Shown: piece by piece, positions 28,099 to 40,076 of the stretch
Numbering within the stretch: position 1 is the stretch's first letter
Layout: each line of letters starts with the position of its first letter
NCBI RefSeq assembly: GCF_011752815.1
Contig: NZ_VWWV01000001.1
Span: forward strand, 1,550,001-1,614,000
DNA length: 64,000 bases
Direction: 5' to 3'
Source: Enterobacter sp. Cy-643
GTDB lineage: Bacteria > Pseudomonadota > Gammaproteobacteria > Enterobacterales > Enterobacteriaceae
The notes under the pieces: model-generated
What the model was told of the DNA's origin: nothing
Database searches by the model: none
Seen by the model: only the letters and a program-made list of their open reading frames with translations
Made by a program: the position numbers and the translations under genes

Positions 28099-30252
28099 CT
28101 ACGCCGGGCGTCGCGCCAAAATGACCGCCAGCGGCTTCGGCGGGCTGAAATAATAGCCCTGCAGTCGGTCACAGCCCGCCAGGCAAAGCAGCTTCAGTTG
28201 GGATTGGTTTTCCACGCCTTCTGCCGTCACCGCCATACCCAGTGCAGTGGCAATGCGAACCGTTCCGTTCACCAGCGCCAGGGCTTGTTCATCGCTGTCC
28301 ACCAGGCCGGCCAGGGACTTGTCTATTTTGATGGTGTCAAAGTTAAAACGGCGCAAATAGCCGATGCTCGAATAGCCGTTGCCGAAATCGTCCAGCGCCA
28401 CCGCCGTCCCCTGAGACTTAAGATTGCGAATTGCCGCGAGGGCACGCTCCGGGTTTTCCAGCACATAGCTTTCCGTCACCTCCAGTTCGAGCCGTTGCGC
28501 AGGGAACGCAGTTTCCTGAAGTACCCGGGCGACCTTGTCTTCAAATTCCGGGTCGCGGAACTGCGCCGGAGAAATGTTAACCGACAGCCGTAGATTCTCG
28601 TGGGGCACCAAATCACAGCACGCCCGGCGGAGCACAAACAGTCCGAGCGAATAGATAAGACCGCTCGTTTCAGCCACCGGAATAAACTCATCTGGCAATA
28701 GCTCTCCGCCGGGGCGGCGCGGCCAGCGCACCAGCGCTTCCACACCGGCCATCGCCTGGCTACGTGCGTCAATAATCGGCTGGTACCAGACCTCAAACTC
28801 ATCCCGTACAAGGCCCGCGCGAATGTCATTCTCGATGGTTAAGCGGCGCTCGCGCACGTTATTTAACGCCGCATCATAATAAGTCGTGCGCCCCTTTCCG
28901 GTTATTTTAGAGTGATACATAGCGATATCGGCGCGGCGGAACAGCTCCGAGCTGCTGCAATCCACCAGCGAGCCCGAAGCAATCCCTATGCTGGCGCTAA
29001 TATGAAGAGTGCTTTCCCCCACGGGGACGGGCTGGCTCAGGAAATCCAGGACTGCACCCGCAAAAGCCGCCGAGTGTTCCCCGGCGCGCGCTCCGCCAAT
29101 CATCATGGCAAATTCATCCCCTCCCATACGCACCAGCATGCCGTTTTGCGGCACGCGATCGCGAAGCGCATCGGCAATGGTCACGATTAACTGATCGCCT
29201 TTGTCATGCCCGTAAATATCATTCACGTCCTTAAAACCATCGAGATCGATAAATACCACACTTTTTTCGTCGCTATCGCCCCGTTTACTGATGGTTGCCA
29301 GCCGCTCGATGAGCGCTCGTCGGTTGGGTAAATGGCTGAGCCAGTCGGTCAACGCGATATTTCTCGCCTGCTTTTCACCCCGCGCCAGCTTATAGAGTCC
29401 CAGGCTACTGATGGTGATAAAGACCAGTATTAACACCGCCGCCAGCACCGCTATGCGTATGATGTCCGCCGAAGCGGCGTGGGCTGCCTCGGCCCCGGGT
29501 TGTCTTGGCTGCCAGCTTAGATACCCCAGAGTTTCACCGGAGGCGCTGCTCAGCGGGACACTTGAAGAATCAGATGGCGTAGGCGTCAGGCGCAGATTTT
29601 CAATCTGAAAGGTGTTCCCCAACTCTTTTAGCATCGCGTTATTAATCTGACGGCCAATCACCAGGTAACGACGCGTGGCGTCGTGAACCTCCAGCCGTCC
29701 CAGCATAGGTCGAATCAGCCCGATGCCGATAAACGAAATGCCGCTCTCAGTTTGCGTGATCCCGGCAAAAATTTTTTTGTCATCTCTCAGCGTTTGCGCG
29801 TTCTGGTAAACGAGGGACTCAAATCCTTTCCCAAGTTGAGAAATATGTTGCCCCGTCACGCGTTGCCCACGAAACGAGCCCCAGAGCACATTGAACCCTT
29901 CATCCAGCACATACACGCCGTCATAGAGGTTATTGATTTTGTAACCCGCGCCCCAGGTGTTATACAGCCAGTTAACGTTCAGCTCAGGGCGATAAACTTG
30001 ATTGACGGCATCGTCCCAGACCGCATTATCAATCACCAACGCCCACACGCGGTTTACCGAGGTCTGTATGGCCCCTTGTACCGACAGTGCGCTTCGATGC
30101 TCATCTATCTCGTTGGTTTTACTGCTGATAAGGTGAAGTGAAAGGTAGAGGAGCGCGATAATAGACACGATCAGCCCGATGCCGGCCATAAACACCATAG
30201 CAAACAGGGCTCCAGCAACGGGCGTGCTTTTCCAGCTAAGAGGATTACGCAA
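28099..30252 (-). CDS. CHASE4-type sensor with GGDEF and EAL domains (c-di-GMP turnover)
   Basis: An inner-membrane cyclic-di-GMP enzyme. A membrane segment near the N-terminus is followed by a periplasmic domain of about 240 residues (VWALVIDNAVWDDAVNQVY is a CHASE4-like pattern) and a second membrane segment. Then come a GGDEF domain with intact RMGGDEF and DIYGHDKGD, and an EAL domain with intact GVEALVRW, NISPAQF, EVTES and LDDFGNGYSS. Both catalytic sites look usable. The frame is open upstream to a TTG at 30393, but that lies in a hairpin after mdtI; I prefer the TTG at 30252 behind GAGAG, giving 717 residues. The three membrane/stress neighbours do not define the signal. Confidence 0.85.
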   Translation of the reverse strand: MRNPLSWKSTPVAGALFAMVFMAGIGLIVSIIALLYLSLHLISSKTNEIDEHRSALSVQGAIQTSVNRVWALVIDNAVWDDAVNQVYRPELNVNWLYNTWGAGYKINNLYDGVYVLDEGFNVLWGSFRGQRVTGQHISQLGKGFESLVYQNAQTLRDDKKIFAGITQTESGISFIGIGLIRPMLGRLEVHDATRRYLVIGRQINNAMLKELGNTFQIENLRLTPTPSDSSSVPLSSASGETLGYLSWQPRQPGAEAAHAASADIIRIAVLAAVLILVFITISSLGLYKLARGEKQARNIALTDWLSHLPNRRALIERLATISKRGDSDEKSVVFIDLDGFKDVNDIYGHDKGDQLIVTIADALRDRVPQNGMLVRMGGDEFAMMIGGARAGEHSAAFAGAVLDFLSQPVPVGESTLHISASIGIASGSLVDCSSSELFRRADIAMYHSKITGKGRTTYYDAALNNVRERRLTIENDIRAGLVRDEFEVWYQPIIDARSQAMAGVEALVRWPRRPGGELLPDEFIPVAETSGLIYSLGLFVLRRACCDLVPHENLRLSVNISPAQFRDPEFEDKVARVLQETAFPAQRLELEVTESYVLENPERALAAIRNLKSQGTAVALDDFGNGYSSIGYLRRFNFDTIKIDKSLAGLVDSDEQALALVNGTVRIATALGMAVTAEGVENQSQLKLLCLAGCDRLQGYYFSPPKPLAVILARRPA

Positions 30253-30351
30253 TTTCAGCTCTCTTCTAAGTGAAATAACGTGAAGGTTTCTGGCTTTTGA
30301 TTTAGAGAAGTGCTTTTGCCGTAAAATAAGCGTAATACACCCTGAGGAAAG

Positions 30352-30378
30352 CGCTGCCCGAATAATTAACGGGCAGCG
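30352..30378 (-). terminator. Hairpin after mdtI
   Basis: CGCTGCCCG and CGGGCAGCG form a perfect 9 bp stem around a 9 nt AT loop, 8 bp after the mdtI stop. The U tract on the minus strand is poor (CTTTCC), so termination may be partial and the GGDEF/EAL gene downstream may receive read-through. Confidence 0.45.
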
Positions 30379-30385
30379 TGATGGA

Positions 30386-30715
30386 TCAGGCAATTTTGAT
30401 AATAATCATCCCTACCAGCAACAAACTCAGGCCAATCCAACCTTTGCGGTTAAGGCGCTGGCCGAAGAGGATCCAGCCCGCGGCCACGGTGGCGGCGATA
30501 CCAAATCCGCCCCAGAGCGCATAGGCGACGGATAACTCGATGCCTTTAACGGCCTGAGCCAGGGCACTAAACGCGGCAAGCACGGCCAGCAGAGACAGCA
30601 CGCCGTAAACCGGGCGTTTGAAACCATCAGATTGTTTTAAAAAGATATTGGCGACGATTTCCAGAATAATGGCTAAGGTTAGCCACAGAGCGTGTACCCA
30701 CTCAAACGACTGCAT
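30386..30715 (-). CDS. mdtI: MdtI, SMR-family spermidine export subunit
   Basis: A 109-residue four-helix small multidrug resistance protein that pairs with MdtJ to export spermidine. It is collinear with E. coli MdtI ([58 protein letters not shown]), including the membrane glutamate of helix 1 (Glu19). The start overlaps the mdtJ end by 14 bp, so the pair is translationally coupled as in E. coli. Confidence 0.95.
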   Translation of the reverse strand: MQSFEWVHALWLTLAIILEIVANIFLKQSDGFKRPVYGVLSLLAVLAAFSALAQAVKGIELSVAYALWGGFGIAATVAAGWILFGQRLNRKGWIGLSLLLVGMIIIKIA

Positions 30716-31076
30716 GATGATCCCCTTTCTTTGACATCACCGGGCGTGATTTTTTATCTCGCGTACCCGACTTAATCAGCGCAATACCAATAACCAGCGT
30801 GGTCAAGCCGAGTATTTTTAGCGGTGAAATGGGCTCATCAAATAGCATGACGCTGAAGAGCGTAATAAACAGAATACCGATGCCTTCCCACATAGCATAT
30901 GCCACACCAAGGGCGATTTTTTTAACCGAAAACGCCAGAAAAATATAGGATATCGCGATCATGACCAGCATGAAAATATACCCCATATTACTTTCGTTAA
31001 CGCTTGACCATTTCATTGACAAGGTACCGGTAATTTCGGCAGCGATGGCTAAGCCCAATAAAATCCAATAAATCAT
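30702..31076 (-). CDS. mdtJ: MdtJ, SMR-family spermidine export subunit
   Basis: A 124-residue partner of MdtI; E. coli MdtJ is 121. The start [23 protein letters not shown] has the conserved helix 1 glutamate (Glu14). The C-terminal tail after the fourth helix is basic ([16 protein letters not shown]). The ATG at 31076 follows AGGAG; the frame stays open upstream to 31148 but that part is not homologous. It is divergent from tqsA across 460 bp. Confidence 0.93.
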   Translation of the reverse strand: MIYWILLGLAIAAEITGTLSMKWSSVNESNMGYIFMLVMIAISYIFLAFSVKKIALGVAYAMWEGIGILFITLFSVMLFDEPISPLKILGLTTLVIGIALIKSGTRDKKSRPVMSKKGDHHAVV

Positions 31077-31536
31077 GATTTCTCTCCTGACAGAGAAAAT
31101 AAAGATGCAAAAAACCAACAAGTCACGTCGTGCGACGAGCAAGGGCAAATAAAAGAAACAGAAAAAATGTCAGAAGAAAGGGACTATAGCGCGTTGCGCC
31201 AGTGCTGCTCACCAGAGAGTGAAGATGTAGACGTGATAAAAACAGGATGCTGATTGAATGAAGTGCTGAACGTATTGTCCATAATATTTCCAACTTACCC
31301 GCGGTGTTGCTTCTCATCAGTTGCGGATAGAAAATTGTCCTCAGTAGTTAAACACGCCGATTTTATACCATAAATCGGTATGTTAGCGCCTGACCTTTAC
31401 ACTCCTTTACGCAACGTGGCAGTAAAAACACGATGTAATAAACTGTTTTTAACGTTTAAAATAACGTAATAAAGGGATGACTATTTTAACGGTGGTGTAT
31501 TATTTCCCCCGCCCGCACACTGGAGAACCAGCCACA
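31077..31536. other. Divergent mdtJI/tqsA control region
   Basis: 460 bp with no convincing gene. It is AT-rich near both genes. A dyad at 31357-31378 has arms CCGATTTTA and TAAATCGG around a short centre and is the best candidate operator. Short frames exist (for example on the minus strand from 31317) but have no ribosome-binding site or homology I recognise. In E. coli the mdtJI leader mediates spermidine induction; I cannot identify a matching element. Confidence 0.5.
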
Positions 31537-32571
31537 ATGGCAAAACCAATCATTACACTCAACGCACTGAAAGCCGTGATTATGCTGGGCATGCTGGTCA
31601 TTATTCTGGTGGGTATTAAAGCGGCCGCCGACATCATCGTGCCATTTATTCTGGCGTTATTTATTGCCGTTATTCTCAACCCGTTGATTCGTCGCCTTGA
31701 GCGGCTGAGAGTGCCGCGCGTGTTGGCCATCAGCCTGGTGATTGTCGTCATTATTCTGAGCATGGTGCTGCTGCTGGCCTATCTCGGCACTTCGCTAAAC
31801 GAACTTGCGCGCACCCTGCCGCAGTATCGCTCTTCATTGGTAGTACCGTTAAAAACCCTTGAACCCTGGCTGCAGCGCGCGGGGATCTCTGTTTCTGTCG
31901 ATGAGTTAATGAAGTATGTCGATCCTAATGCCCTGATGACGCTGGTTACCGGTCTGCTGACGCAGCTTTCCAACGCAATGACGTCTATTTTTTTACTGCT
32001 GCTGACCGTGGTATTTATGCTGATTGAGGTTCCACAGCTGCCGCGCAAGCTGCAGCAGCTAATGGCTCGTCCGGAAGAAGGCATGGGCGCCATTCAGCGT
32101 GCGCTGGATAGCGTCAGCCACTATTTGGTGCTAAAAACGGCCATCAGCATCGTCACCGGCCTTGTCGTCTGGGGCATGCTTGCCGCCCTTGACGTCCGCT
32201 TTGCCTTTATCTGGGGGCTGCTGGCCTTCGCACTCAACTATATTCCAAACATCGGCTCAGTGCTGGCGGCTATTCCGCCGGTGGTACAAGTGCTGGTGTT
32301 TAATGGGCTGTATGAAGCGCTGATTATTGTGGCGGGTTATCTTCTGATTAACCTGGTGTTTGGCAATATCCTGGAGCCGCGCATGATGGGCCGGGGGCTT
32401 GGACTCTCCACGCTGGTGGTCTTCCTGTCGCTTATCTTCTGGGGCTGGCTGCTTGGCCCGGTCGGTATGCTGCTGTCTGTACCGCTGACGATTGCGGTGA
32501 AGATTGCTCTGGAGCAAACGGAAGGTGGGAAAAGTATTGCGGTGCTGCTGAGTGATATGAGCAAGTCCTGA
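31537..32571 (+). CDS. tqsA: TqsA (YdgG), AI-2E family transporter
   Basis: A 344-residue inner-membrane protein of the AI-2E/UPF0118 family, the exact E. coli length. E. coli TqsA is reported to export autoinducer-2 and affect biofilm formation. The sequence is collinear ([70 protein letters not shown]). The start is the ATG at 31537 with GGAG upstream, not the longer frame from 31477. It converges with the esterase gene across a palindromic repeat. Confidence 0.95.
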   Translation: MAKPIITLNALKAVIMLGMLVIILVGIKAAADIIVPFILALFIAVILNPLIRRLERLRVPRVLAISLVIVVIILSMVLLLAYLGTSLNELARTLPQYRSSLVVPLKTLEPWLQRAGISVSVDELMKYVDPNALMTLVTGLLTQLSNAMTSIFLLLLTVVFMLIEVPQLPRKLQQLMARPEEGMGAIQRALDSVSHYLVLKTAISIVTGLVVWGMLAALDVRFAFIWGLLAFALNYIPNIGSVLAAIPPVVQVLVFNGLYEALIIVAGYLLINLVFGNILEPRMMGRGLGLSTLVVFLSLIFWGWLLGPVGMLLSVPLTIAVKIALEQTEGGKSIAVLLSDMSKS

Positions 32572-32580
32572 AGATTTTTA

Positions 32581-32617
32581 TTCCCTCTCCCTTTGGGAGA
32601 GGGTTAGGGAGAGGGAA
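32581..32617. repeat. Single-copy palindromic repeat, likely bidirectional terminator
   Basis: CCCTCTCCC and GGGAGAGGG form a hairpin with a TTT loop, followed by TTAGGGAGAGGG. This is the same hairpin family as the array at 2184-2546 but without the GATAAACAATATTC linker. It lies between the 3' ends of tqsA and the esterase gene, the typical place for such elements. Confidence 0.75.
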
Positions 32618-32620
32618 AAA

Positions 32621-33235
32621 TCACTCCGGATCTAACTCAAAACGCTCCGCAATATACCCCAACGCCTGCGACACCCCATCCGCACTAATGGTATGCACCA
32701 CGCCGGGTTCAAACAGCGTTTCGACTTCCGCCCCGGCTTCAATTAGCGCAGCGGCTGCCGCTTCACTCTCAGCCCACGGAATCACCTGATCCGCCATGCC
32801 ATGAATCAACAGCGCCGACGCATCTGCCGCCACGTGATACGGCTTGGGTGACGCAAGGCGTCCGGAAAACGCGACCACGCCAGCCAGTGGGTAACGGGAG
32901 GTGGCCAGCACATCCAGGGCCATAATAGAACCCTGGGAGAACCCCAGCAGGATCACCTGATCTTTGCCCGGCGTCACGTCATGCTGCTTAAAAATAGCCT
33001 CCAGCTTCGCATCAAACGCAGCGCGGGCCTCGACAACACGCTGCGGTCGATTTTGTACAGTCACACCGTCAAGGCTGAACCACTGCCAGGCGTCGCCGCC
33101 GCCGTCAAAAGGTTCGCTGCCGTTCGGTGAAGCAAATAACACTTCCGGCATCACCTGCTGGACGAAAAGCCCCAGTCCCTCGAGATCGGCCCCGGAACTC
33201 CCTACCCCATGTAACATCACAATCAGTTTTTTCAT
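32621..33235 (-). CDS. Phospholipase/carboxylesterase-family alpha/beta hydrolase
   Basis: A 204-residue cytoplasmic esterase. The nucleophile elbow GFSQGS, an oxyanion-region LHGVGSSGADLEGL near the start, HGMADQVIPW with the catalytic aspartate, and VVHTIS with the catalytic histidine are all present. The family (Abhydrolase_2) includes YpfH and acyl-protein thioesterase-like enzymes; the natural substrate is unknown. It lies back to back with the MFS gene, whose control region begins 118 bp away with two operators, but no functional tie is evident. Confidence 0.85.
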   Translation of the reverse strand: MKKLIVMLHGVGSSGADLEGLGLFVQQVMPEVLFASPNGSEPFDGGGDAWQWFSLDGVTVQNRPQRVVEARAAFDAKLEAIFKQHDVTPGKDQVILLGFSQGSIMALDVLATSRYPLAGVVAFSGRLASPKPYHVAADASALLIHGMADQVIPWAESEAAAAALIEAGAEVETLFEPGVVHTISADGVSQALGYIAERFELDPE

Positions 33236-33352
33236 TTCCCTGCCCTGTGCTCAAACCTGAATAAATATCCTCGCAGGCGGCTACCTTATCGCGTTCGCCC
33301 CCTCTACAACAAGTCAACCGCCGCTAAATACGCGGCAATGTCGCGCTTGTTT

Positions 33353-33397
33353 TTGAGCAAGTGCTCAAGTATATTTCGCGCTTGAGCAACCGCTCAA
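33353..33397. promoter_or_regulatory. Two palindromic operators upstream of the MFS exporter
   Basis: TTGAGCAAGTGCTCAA (33353-33368) and TTGAGCAACCGCTCAA (33382-33397) share the arms TTGAGC and GCTCAA with a 4 nt centre. They are 29 bp apart centre to centre, close to three helical turns. They lie just before the MFS start codon and are most likely bound by the TetR regulator encoded after the exporter gene. Confidence 0.75.
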
Positions 33398-33422
33398 ATT
33401 TAGCTTTTTAGAGGCATTTACC

Positions 33423-34928
33423 ATGCGCTTCAGTAACCGCTGGCTGATTCTGGCGATCCTGACCAGCACGCTTTTCCTGATCATTATTGATATGACGGTG
33501 CTTTATACAGCCCTGCCCAGGCTCACCCAGGCCTTAAACGCTACGGCGTCTGAAAAACTGTGGATCATTAACGCCTATCCGCTCGTGGCGGCGGGACTGC
33601 TTCCCGGCGCGGGCATGCTGAGCGACCGACTTGGTCACAAGCTGCTGTTTATGTCCGGACTCCCCGTTTTCGGCCTCGCTTCACTGTGCGCGGCTTATTC
33701 GCCCACGGCTGAACTGCTGATCGCTTCGCGCGTGTTTCTGGCTATTGGTGCAACGATGATGATGCCAGCCACGCTTGCCATCGTGCGCCAGGTCTTTACC
33801 AACGAGCGCGAGCGGGCGTTGGCCATCGGCATTTGGTCTGCCGTGGCTTCTGCCGCCGCGGCGCTTGGCCCGGTTATTGGCGGCGTGCTGCTGGAATACT
33901 TCTGGTGGGGATCGGTCTTCCTGATTAACGTACCGGTCGTCCTATTGGTTATCGTTTTTGCCTGGTTCCTGATCCCACGGGATGCGGGAAACGCCAGCCG
34001 TCCCTGTGATTTCACCGCATCGCTGCTGATTATGCTGGGGCTTGTGGGCGTGATTTACGCGCTCAAAGAACTCAGCAAGATGGACGCCTCGTGGCCGATC
34101 GTGGCCGGTTCTTTGCTGGCTGGCGTGCTCTTTTTAACGCTGTTTGTCCGCCGCCAGCAGCGGGCTGAGCATCCGATGATCGATTTTTCGCTGTTCCGCA
34201 ACCGTATGTTCGCCAGCGGCATTAGCGTCGCCATCATTACTATGATTGCGCTCACCGGCATCGAGCTGGTGCTGACTCAGCGGCTGCAGCTTGTTCTGGG
34301 CCTGACGCCGCTGTTAGCGGGGCTGTCGATTCTGCCAATCCCGATTGGCTCGGCCCTCGCTTCACCGCTGGCGGGTATCGTGCTGCCGCGCTGGGGCGGC
34401 GCCAAACTTATGGTCTTCGGCCTGCTGGTGACAGCGATGGGTATGACGGGTATGGCTTTGCTGGCCGATTACAGTCTGACGCCACAGCTCGCCGCGCTGT
34501 TTGTCATCGGGCTTGGGCTGGGCGTGGCGTTTACCGCCGCATCAACATCTATCATGCTAAACGCCCCGGAAGAAAAAGCCGGCATGGTCGCCGCGATTGA
34601 GGATGTCTCATGGGAAATGGGCGGCGTACTTGGCGTGACGTTGCTGGGCGGCCTGATGACCGCGGTCTACAGCGCAAGCCTGGTGTTGCCTGAGGGCCTG
34701 GTCGCAGGAAACAGCGCGTACGACAGCCTGGATGAAGCGCTGCACCTTGCCGGATCGATGAGCACAGCCAGCGCCGACCTGCTGAAAGAGCTGGCGCGAA
34801 ACGCCTTCGGCCACGCCTATCTGACGGTGATTATCTGCGCCGCGGTGCTGGTCGCCGTCAGCACCGCGATCTTGAAATATGTGCTGCGCCAGCCGGAAAA
34901 GCTGTCCAGCCAGCGAGTTAAAAACTGA
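33423..34928 (+). CDS. 14-helix MFS drug exporter (EmrB/QacA family, SmvA-like)
   Basis: A 501-residue proton-driven exporter of the DHA2 family. Motif A is GMLSDRLGHKLLFMSG, the helix 1 motif is LDxTVLYTALP-like (IDMTVLYTALPRLTQAL), and motif C is ALGPVIGGVLLEYFWWGSVFLINVP. It resembles SmvA of Salmonella and Klebsiella, which exports methyl viologen and cationic biocides, but similarity is at family level only. The TetR regulator follows 41 bp after its stop, and two palindromic operators precede it. Substrates are inferred as cationic or amphipathic compounds. Confidence 0.85.
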   Translation: MRFSNRWLILAILTSTLFLIIIDMTVLYTALPRLTQALNATASEKLWIINAYPLVAAGLLPGAGMLSDRLGHKLLFMSGLPVFGLASLCAAYSPTAELLIASRVFLAIGATMMMPATLAIVRQVFTNERERALAIGIWSAVASAAAALGPVIGGVLLEYFWWGSVFLINVPVVLLVIVFAWFLIPRDAGNASRPCDFTASLLIMLGLVGVIYALKELSKMDASWPIVAGSLLAGVLFLTLFVRRQQRAEHPMIDFSLFRNRMFASGISVAIITMIALTGIELVLTQRLQLVLGLTPLLAGLSILPIPIGSALASPLAGIVLPRWGGAKLMVFGLLVTAMGMTGMALLADYSLTPQLAALFVIGLGLGVAFTAASTSIMLNAPEEKAGMVAAIEDVSWEMGGVLGVTLLGGLMTAVYSASLVLPEGLVAGNSAYDSLDEALHLAGSMSTASADLLKELARNAFGHAYLTVIICAAVLVAVSTAILKYVLRQPEKLSSQRVKN

Positions 34929-34969
34929 TAAGATGCGCCATCAGCCATTCAGATAACCGTGGAAACGTC

Positions 34970-35551
34970 ATGAAAGAAGCACCGGACACGCTAAGAAGCA
35001 AAATCCTGAGCGGGGCCATTGAGCTGTTCATTGAGAAAGGTATTGAGAAAGTGACCACCCGCGAACTTACCGAGCGGGTGGGTATTTCACGGAGCCACAT
35101 TTACCACTATTTCAGCGACTGGCAAACGCTTTGCGTTGAAGCCATGACGGCGTTTTTGATGGCCGATCTGCACACGTTTACCGATGAAACCAACACGCTT
35201 TCCCCGGAAGATAAGCTGCAACGGTTGATCCACACCTATCTCCCACACGCGCCGGACGCCGTCTGGCAGCTTTATGGCGCTCTCTGGCACCAGGCGGCGC
35301 ACAGCAACGTATGGGCCGAACTTGCGCTGGTGATGACGCAAAAATGGGAAAAGGTGCTGGCCGATATCGTCGATGAAGGCATTACGGCCGGCGTGTTCAA
35401 AGCGGTGGATGCTGCCAGAGCCACGCGCCAGTTCAGCGCCCTGCTCAACGGCTACGCCGACAAACTGCTGGTCGCCTCAGCCCCCGCCGACAGGCAGCTG
35501 GCGCTGGACGACATCGACAGTTTTATTCGCCTGGTCCTGGGTGCCGGCTAA
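34970..35551 (+). CDS. TetR-family regulator of the adjacent MFS exporter
   Basis: A 193-residue repressor with an N-terminal helix-turn-helix (AIELFIEKGIEKVTTRELTERVGISRSHIYHYFSDWQTL) and a C-terminal helical ligand domain (TetR_C_6-like). It is probably co-transcribed with the exporter gene and represses it through the twin palindromes at 33353-33397. The layout is like the smvA-smvR pair of Klebsiella, although there the genes are divergent. Its stop overlaps the end of the convergent kup gene by 4 bp. Confidence 0.85.
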   Translation: MKEAPDTLRSKILSGAIELFIEKGIEKVTTRELTERVGISRSHIYHYFSDWQTLCVEAMTAFLMADLHTFTDETNTLSPEDKLQRLIHTYLPHAPDAVWQLYGALWHQAAHSNVWAELALVMTQKWEKVLADIVDEGITAGVFKAVDAARATRQFSALLNGYADKLLVASAPADRQLALDDIDSFIRLVLGAG

Positions 35552-37440
35552 ATCGCTATCCGGCGGCTGATTTCTACCACGCTGTCGCTCGGCAGGCGGT
35601 AATAGTGCGTCACGTGCGTGGCGTTTCTCACCATAAACGCGAAGCACTTACGCTGCCAGCCCGGCATGCCCTGCCCGTCCTCCCGGGCCACAATAGTTTC
35701 ATGGCCCAGATAATAGGTCACGTCCTCCACGCGGAAGGCACACGCCATCTCTCCCAGTCTCGCCATAAGTTCAGGAATGTGTGGTCTTTCCATAAAGCCG
35801 TACTGGGCGATACCGCGCCAGTAATTCGGTGCCTGTTCCACGATCACCAGCCTTTCTCCAGCCGGGACGCGCGGCACATTCATGATTGAAATGGTGAGCG
35901 AAAGCACTTGCTCCTGAAGCGCGTGGTTGCGTGCCACATGCCACCGCATCACCGGCGGAATACCGTTGCGCGTTTTGGTCAGAAATACCGCAGAGCCCTG
36001 CACGCGCGGAACGCCCCGCTCTTTCAGCGCGGCGAAGAAGGTATTCACATCGATAACCTTTTCATTCACAGCGTTGGACGCCGCCGCCGCGCCACGGTGC
36101 CAGACCAGCATTGTCGTACAGACGATCGCCGCCAGCAGCAGCGGAATATAGCCGCCCTCCAGCACCTTGATCAGATTAGCGATCAGGAAGCTGGTATCGA
36201 CAATCAAAAAGCCCCCCGCCACCAGCGCGCTGGTCAGCCGTCGCCACTGCCAGATGTGACGCATCGCCACGTACAGCAGCCCGGAGGTCATCAGCATGGT
36301 AAGAGACACCGCAATCCCGTAAGCCGCCGCCAGGTTCTCAGACGACCTGAAGAACACCGTCAGGAACAGCGTGACGCCCATCAGCAGCCAGTTGATCACG
36401 CCGATATAAATTTGCCCGTAGCTTTCCGCCGCCGTCTGGCGAATACGCAGGCGCGGCAGCCAGCCCAGCTGTATTGCCTGCCGGGTCATCGAAAATGCCC
36501 CGGTGATAATTGCCTGGCTGGCAATAATGGTGGCCAGCGTGGCAAGGATCACCAGCGGGATCAGCAGTGCCGGCGGGCAAAGTCGGAAGAAGATATTCTG
36601 GGTGATATCGGCCCCGGAAAGGATCAGCGCCGACTGCCCCGCATAGTTCAGCAGCAGGCTTGGGAAGACCACGCCGTACCATGCCATCCAGATAGGTTTT
36701 TTCCCGAAATGTCCCATGTCGGCATACAGCGCTTCCGCCCCGGTGACGCACAAAAACACGCCGCCCAGCACCATAAAACTGACAAAACCATTAGAGACGA
36801 GAAACTGCAGGCCGTACCAGGGATTGATAGCCTGCAGCACGGCCGGATGCTGCGCGATACCCCAAATCCCAAGCCCGGCGATAGAAATAAACCACAGCGT
36901 CATAATCGGCCCGAAAACTTTACCTATCTTAGCCGTGCCAAAAGGCTGCACGGCAAACAGCAGCACCAGAATCGTCACCGCAATTGGCAGCACCCAGGTT
37001 TCAGCCTCCGGCAGGATAATATTCAGCCCTTCAATGGCGGAGAGTACTGAAATCGCGGGCGTAATCGCTCCGTCACCGTAGATCAGCGCCGCGCCCAATA
37101 AAGCCGCCAGCACCACCCAGCGCGAGCCTTTGTCTCTCGCCACCAGCAGCGACATCAGCGCCATAATGCCGCCTTCACCGTGGTTGTCGATGCGCATCGC
37201 AAACATCGCATACTTCACCGAGGTGATGAGGATCAGCGTCCAGATAATCAGCGACAGCAGCCCCAGAATAACCGACGGGGTCGGATCGTTGCCGGATAAC
37301 AGCAGCACCGTTTTCAGGGTATACAGCGGGCTGGTGCCGATATCGCCAAACACCACGCCGAGGGCGCTTCCTGCGAGGATAAATTTATGCGGCGTTGTCC
37401 CGGCGGCTTCCGCGCCGTCCGCCTGCGACAGGTTTGTCAT
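35548..37440 (-). CDS. kup: Kup-family potassium:proton symporter
   Basis: A 630-residue inner-membrane K+ transporter with about 12 membrane segments and a C-terminal cytoplasmic domain. Signatures are VVFGDIGTSPLYTLKTV, YGDGAITPAISVLSAIEGL and SAVFLTKTRNGIPPVM. E. coli Kup is 622 residues and lies beside the rbs operon, so this copy at the bud locus may be a paralogue. The start is the ATG at 37440 with AGGA upstream; the frame runs 43 codons further but that part is not Kup-like. It is co-directional with budABC, across the bud terminator. Confidence 0.87.
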   Translation of the reverse strand: MTNLSQADGAEAAGTTPHKFILAGSALGVVFGDIGTSPLYTLKTVLLLSGNDPTPSVILGLLSLIIWTLILITSVKYAMFAMRIDNHGEGGIMALMSLLVARDKGSRWVVLAALLGAALIYGDGAITPAISVLSAIEGLNIILPEAETWVLPIAVTILVLLFAVQPFGTAKIGKVFGPIMTLWFISIAGLGIWGIAQHPAVLQAINPWYGLQFLVSNGFVSFMVLGGVFLCVTGAEALYADMGHFGKKPIWMAWYGVVFPSLLLNYAGQSALILSGADITQNIFFRLCPPALLIPLVILATLATIIASQAIITGAFSMTRQAIQLGWLPRLRIRQTAAESYGQIYIGVINWLLMGVTLFLTVFFRSSENLAAAYGIAVSLTMLMTSGLLYVAMRHIWQWRRLTSALVAGGFLIVDTSFLIANLIKVLEGGYIPLLLAAIVCTTMLVWHRGAAAASNAVNEKVIDVNTFFAALKERGVPRVQGSAVFLTKTRNGIPPVMRWHVARNHALQEQVLSLTISIMNVPRVPAGERLVIVEQAPNYWRGIAQYGFMERPHIPELMARLGEMACAFRVEDVTYYLGHETIVAREDGQGMPGWQRKCFAFMVRNATHVTHYYRLPSDSVVEISRRIAI

Positions 37441-37523
37441 GTCCAGTCCTTTCTGTGATTTTTCTGGCCGTTGCCATGACAAAGTATAGAGGTGGATAAA
37501 AAACTGAAGATAAACAGGGGTAA

Positions 37524-37555
37524 ATAAAAAAGGCCCAGCGGTTCCCCGCCGGGCC
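37524..37555 (-). terminator. Terminator of the budABC operon
   Basis: GGCCC-GCGG and CCGC-GGGCC arms (one mismatch) form a stable hairpin at 37532-37554. On the minus strand it is followed by TTTTTTATT. It lies 30 bp after the budC stop and before kup. Confidence 0.85.
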
Positions 37556-37583
37556 AAAAGGTACTCCACATTAAAACCTTTTT

Positions 37584-40053
<2,470 letters not shown>

Positions 40054-40076
40054 GGCTCACATCTCCTCAGGGAACG

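Noticed and set aside
30252-30393. Longer start (TTG at 30393) for the GGDEF/EAL protein
   Set aside because: The extra codons lie within the hairpin after mdtI and have no family match; the TTG at 30252 has a better ribosome-binding site.
31123-31317. 64-codon minus-strand frame in the mdtJ-tqsA gap
   Set aside because: It has no ribosome-binding site and low-complexity hydrophobic composition, and it overlaps the mdtJ promoter region.
35908-37050. 380-codon plus-strand frame opposite kup
   Set aside because: A shadow frame, rich in Gln, His and Arg, opposite a membrane-protein gene whose family is certain.
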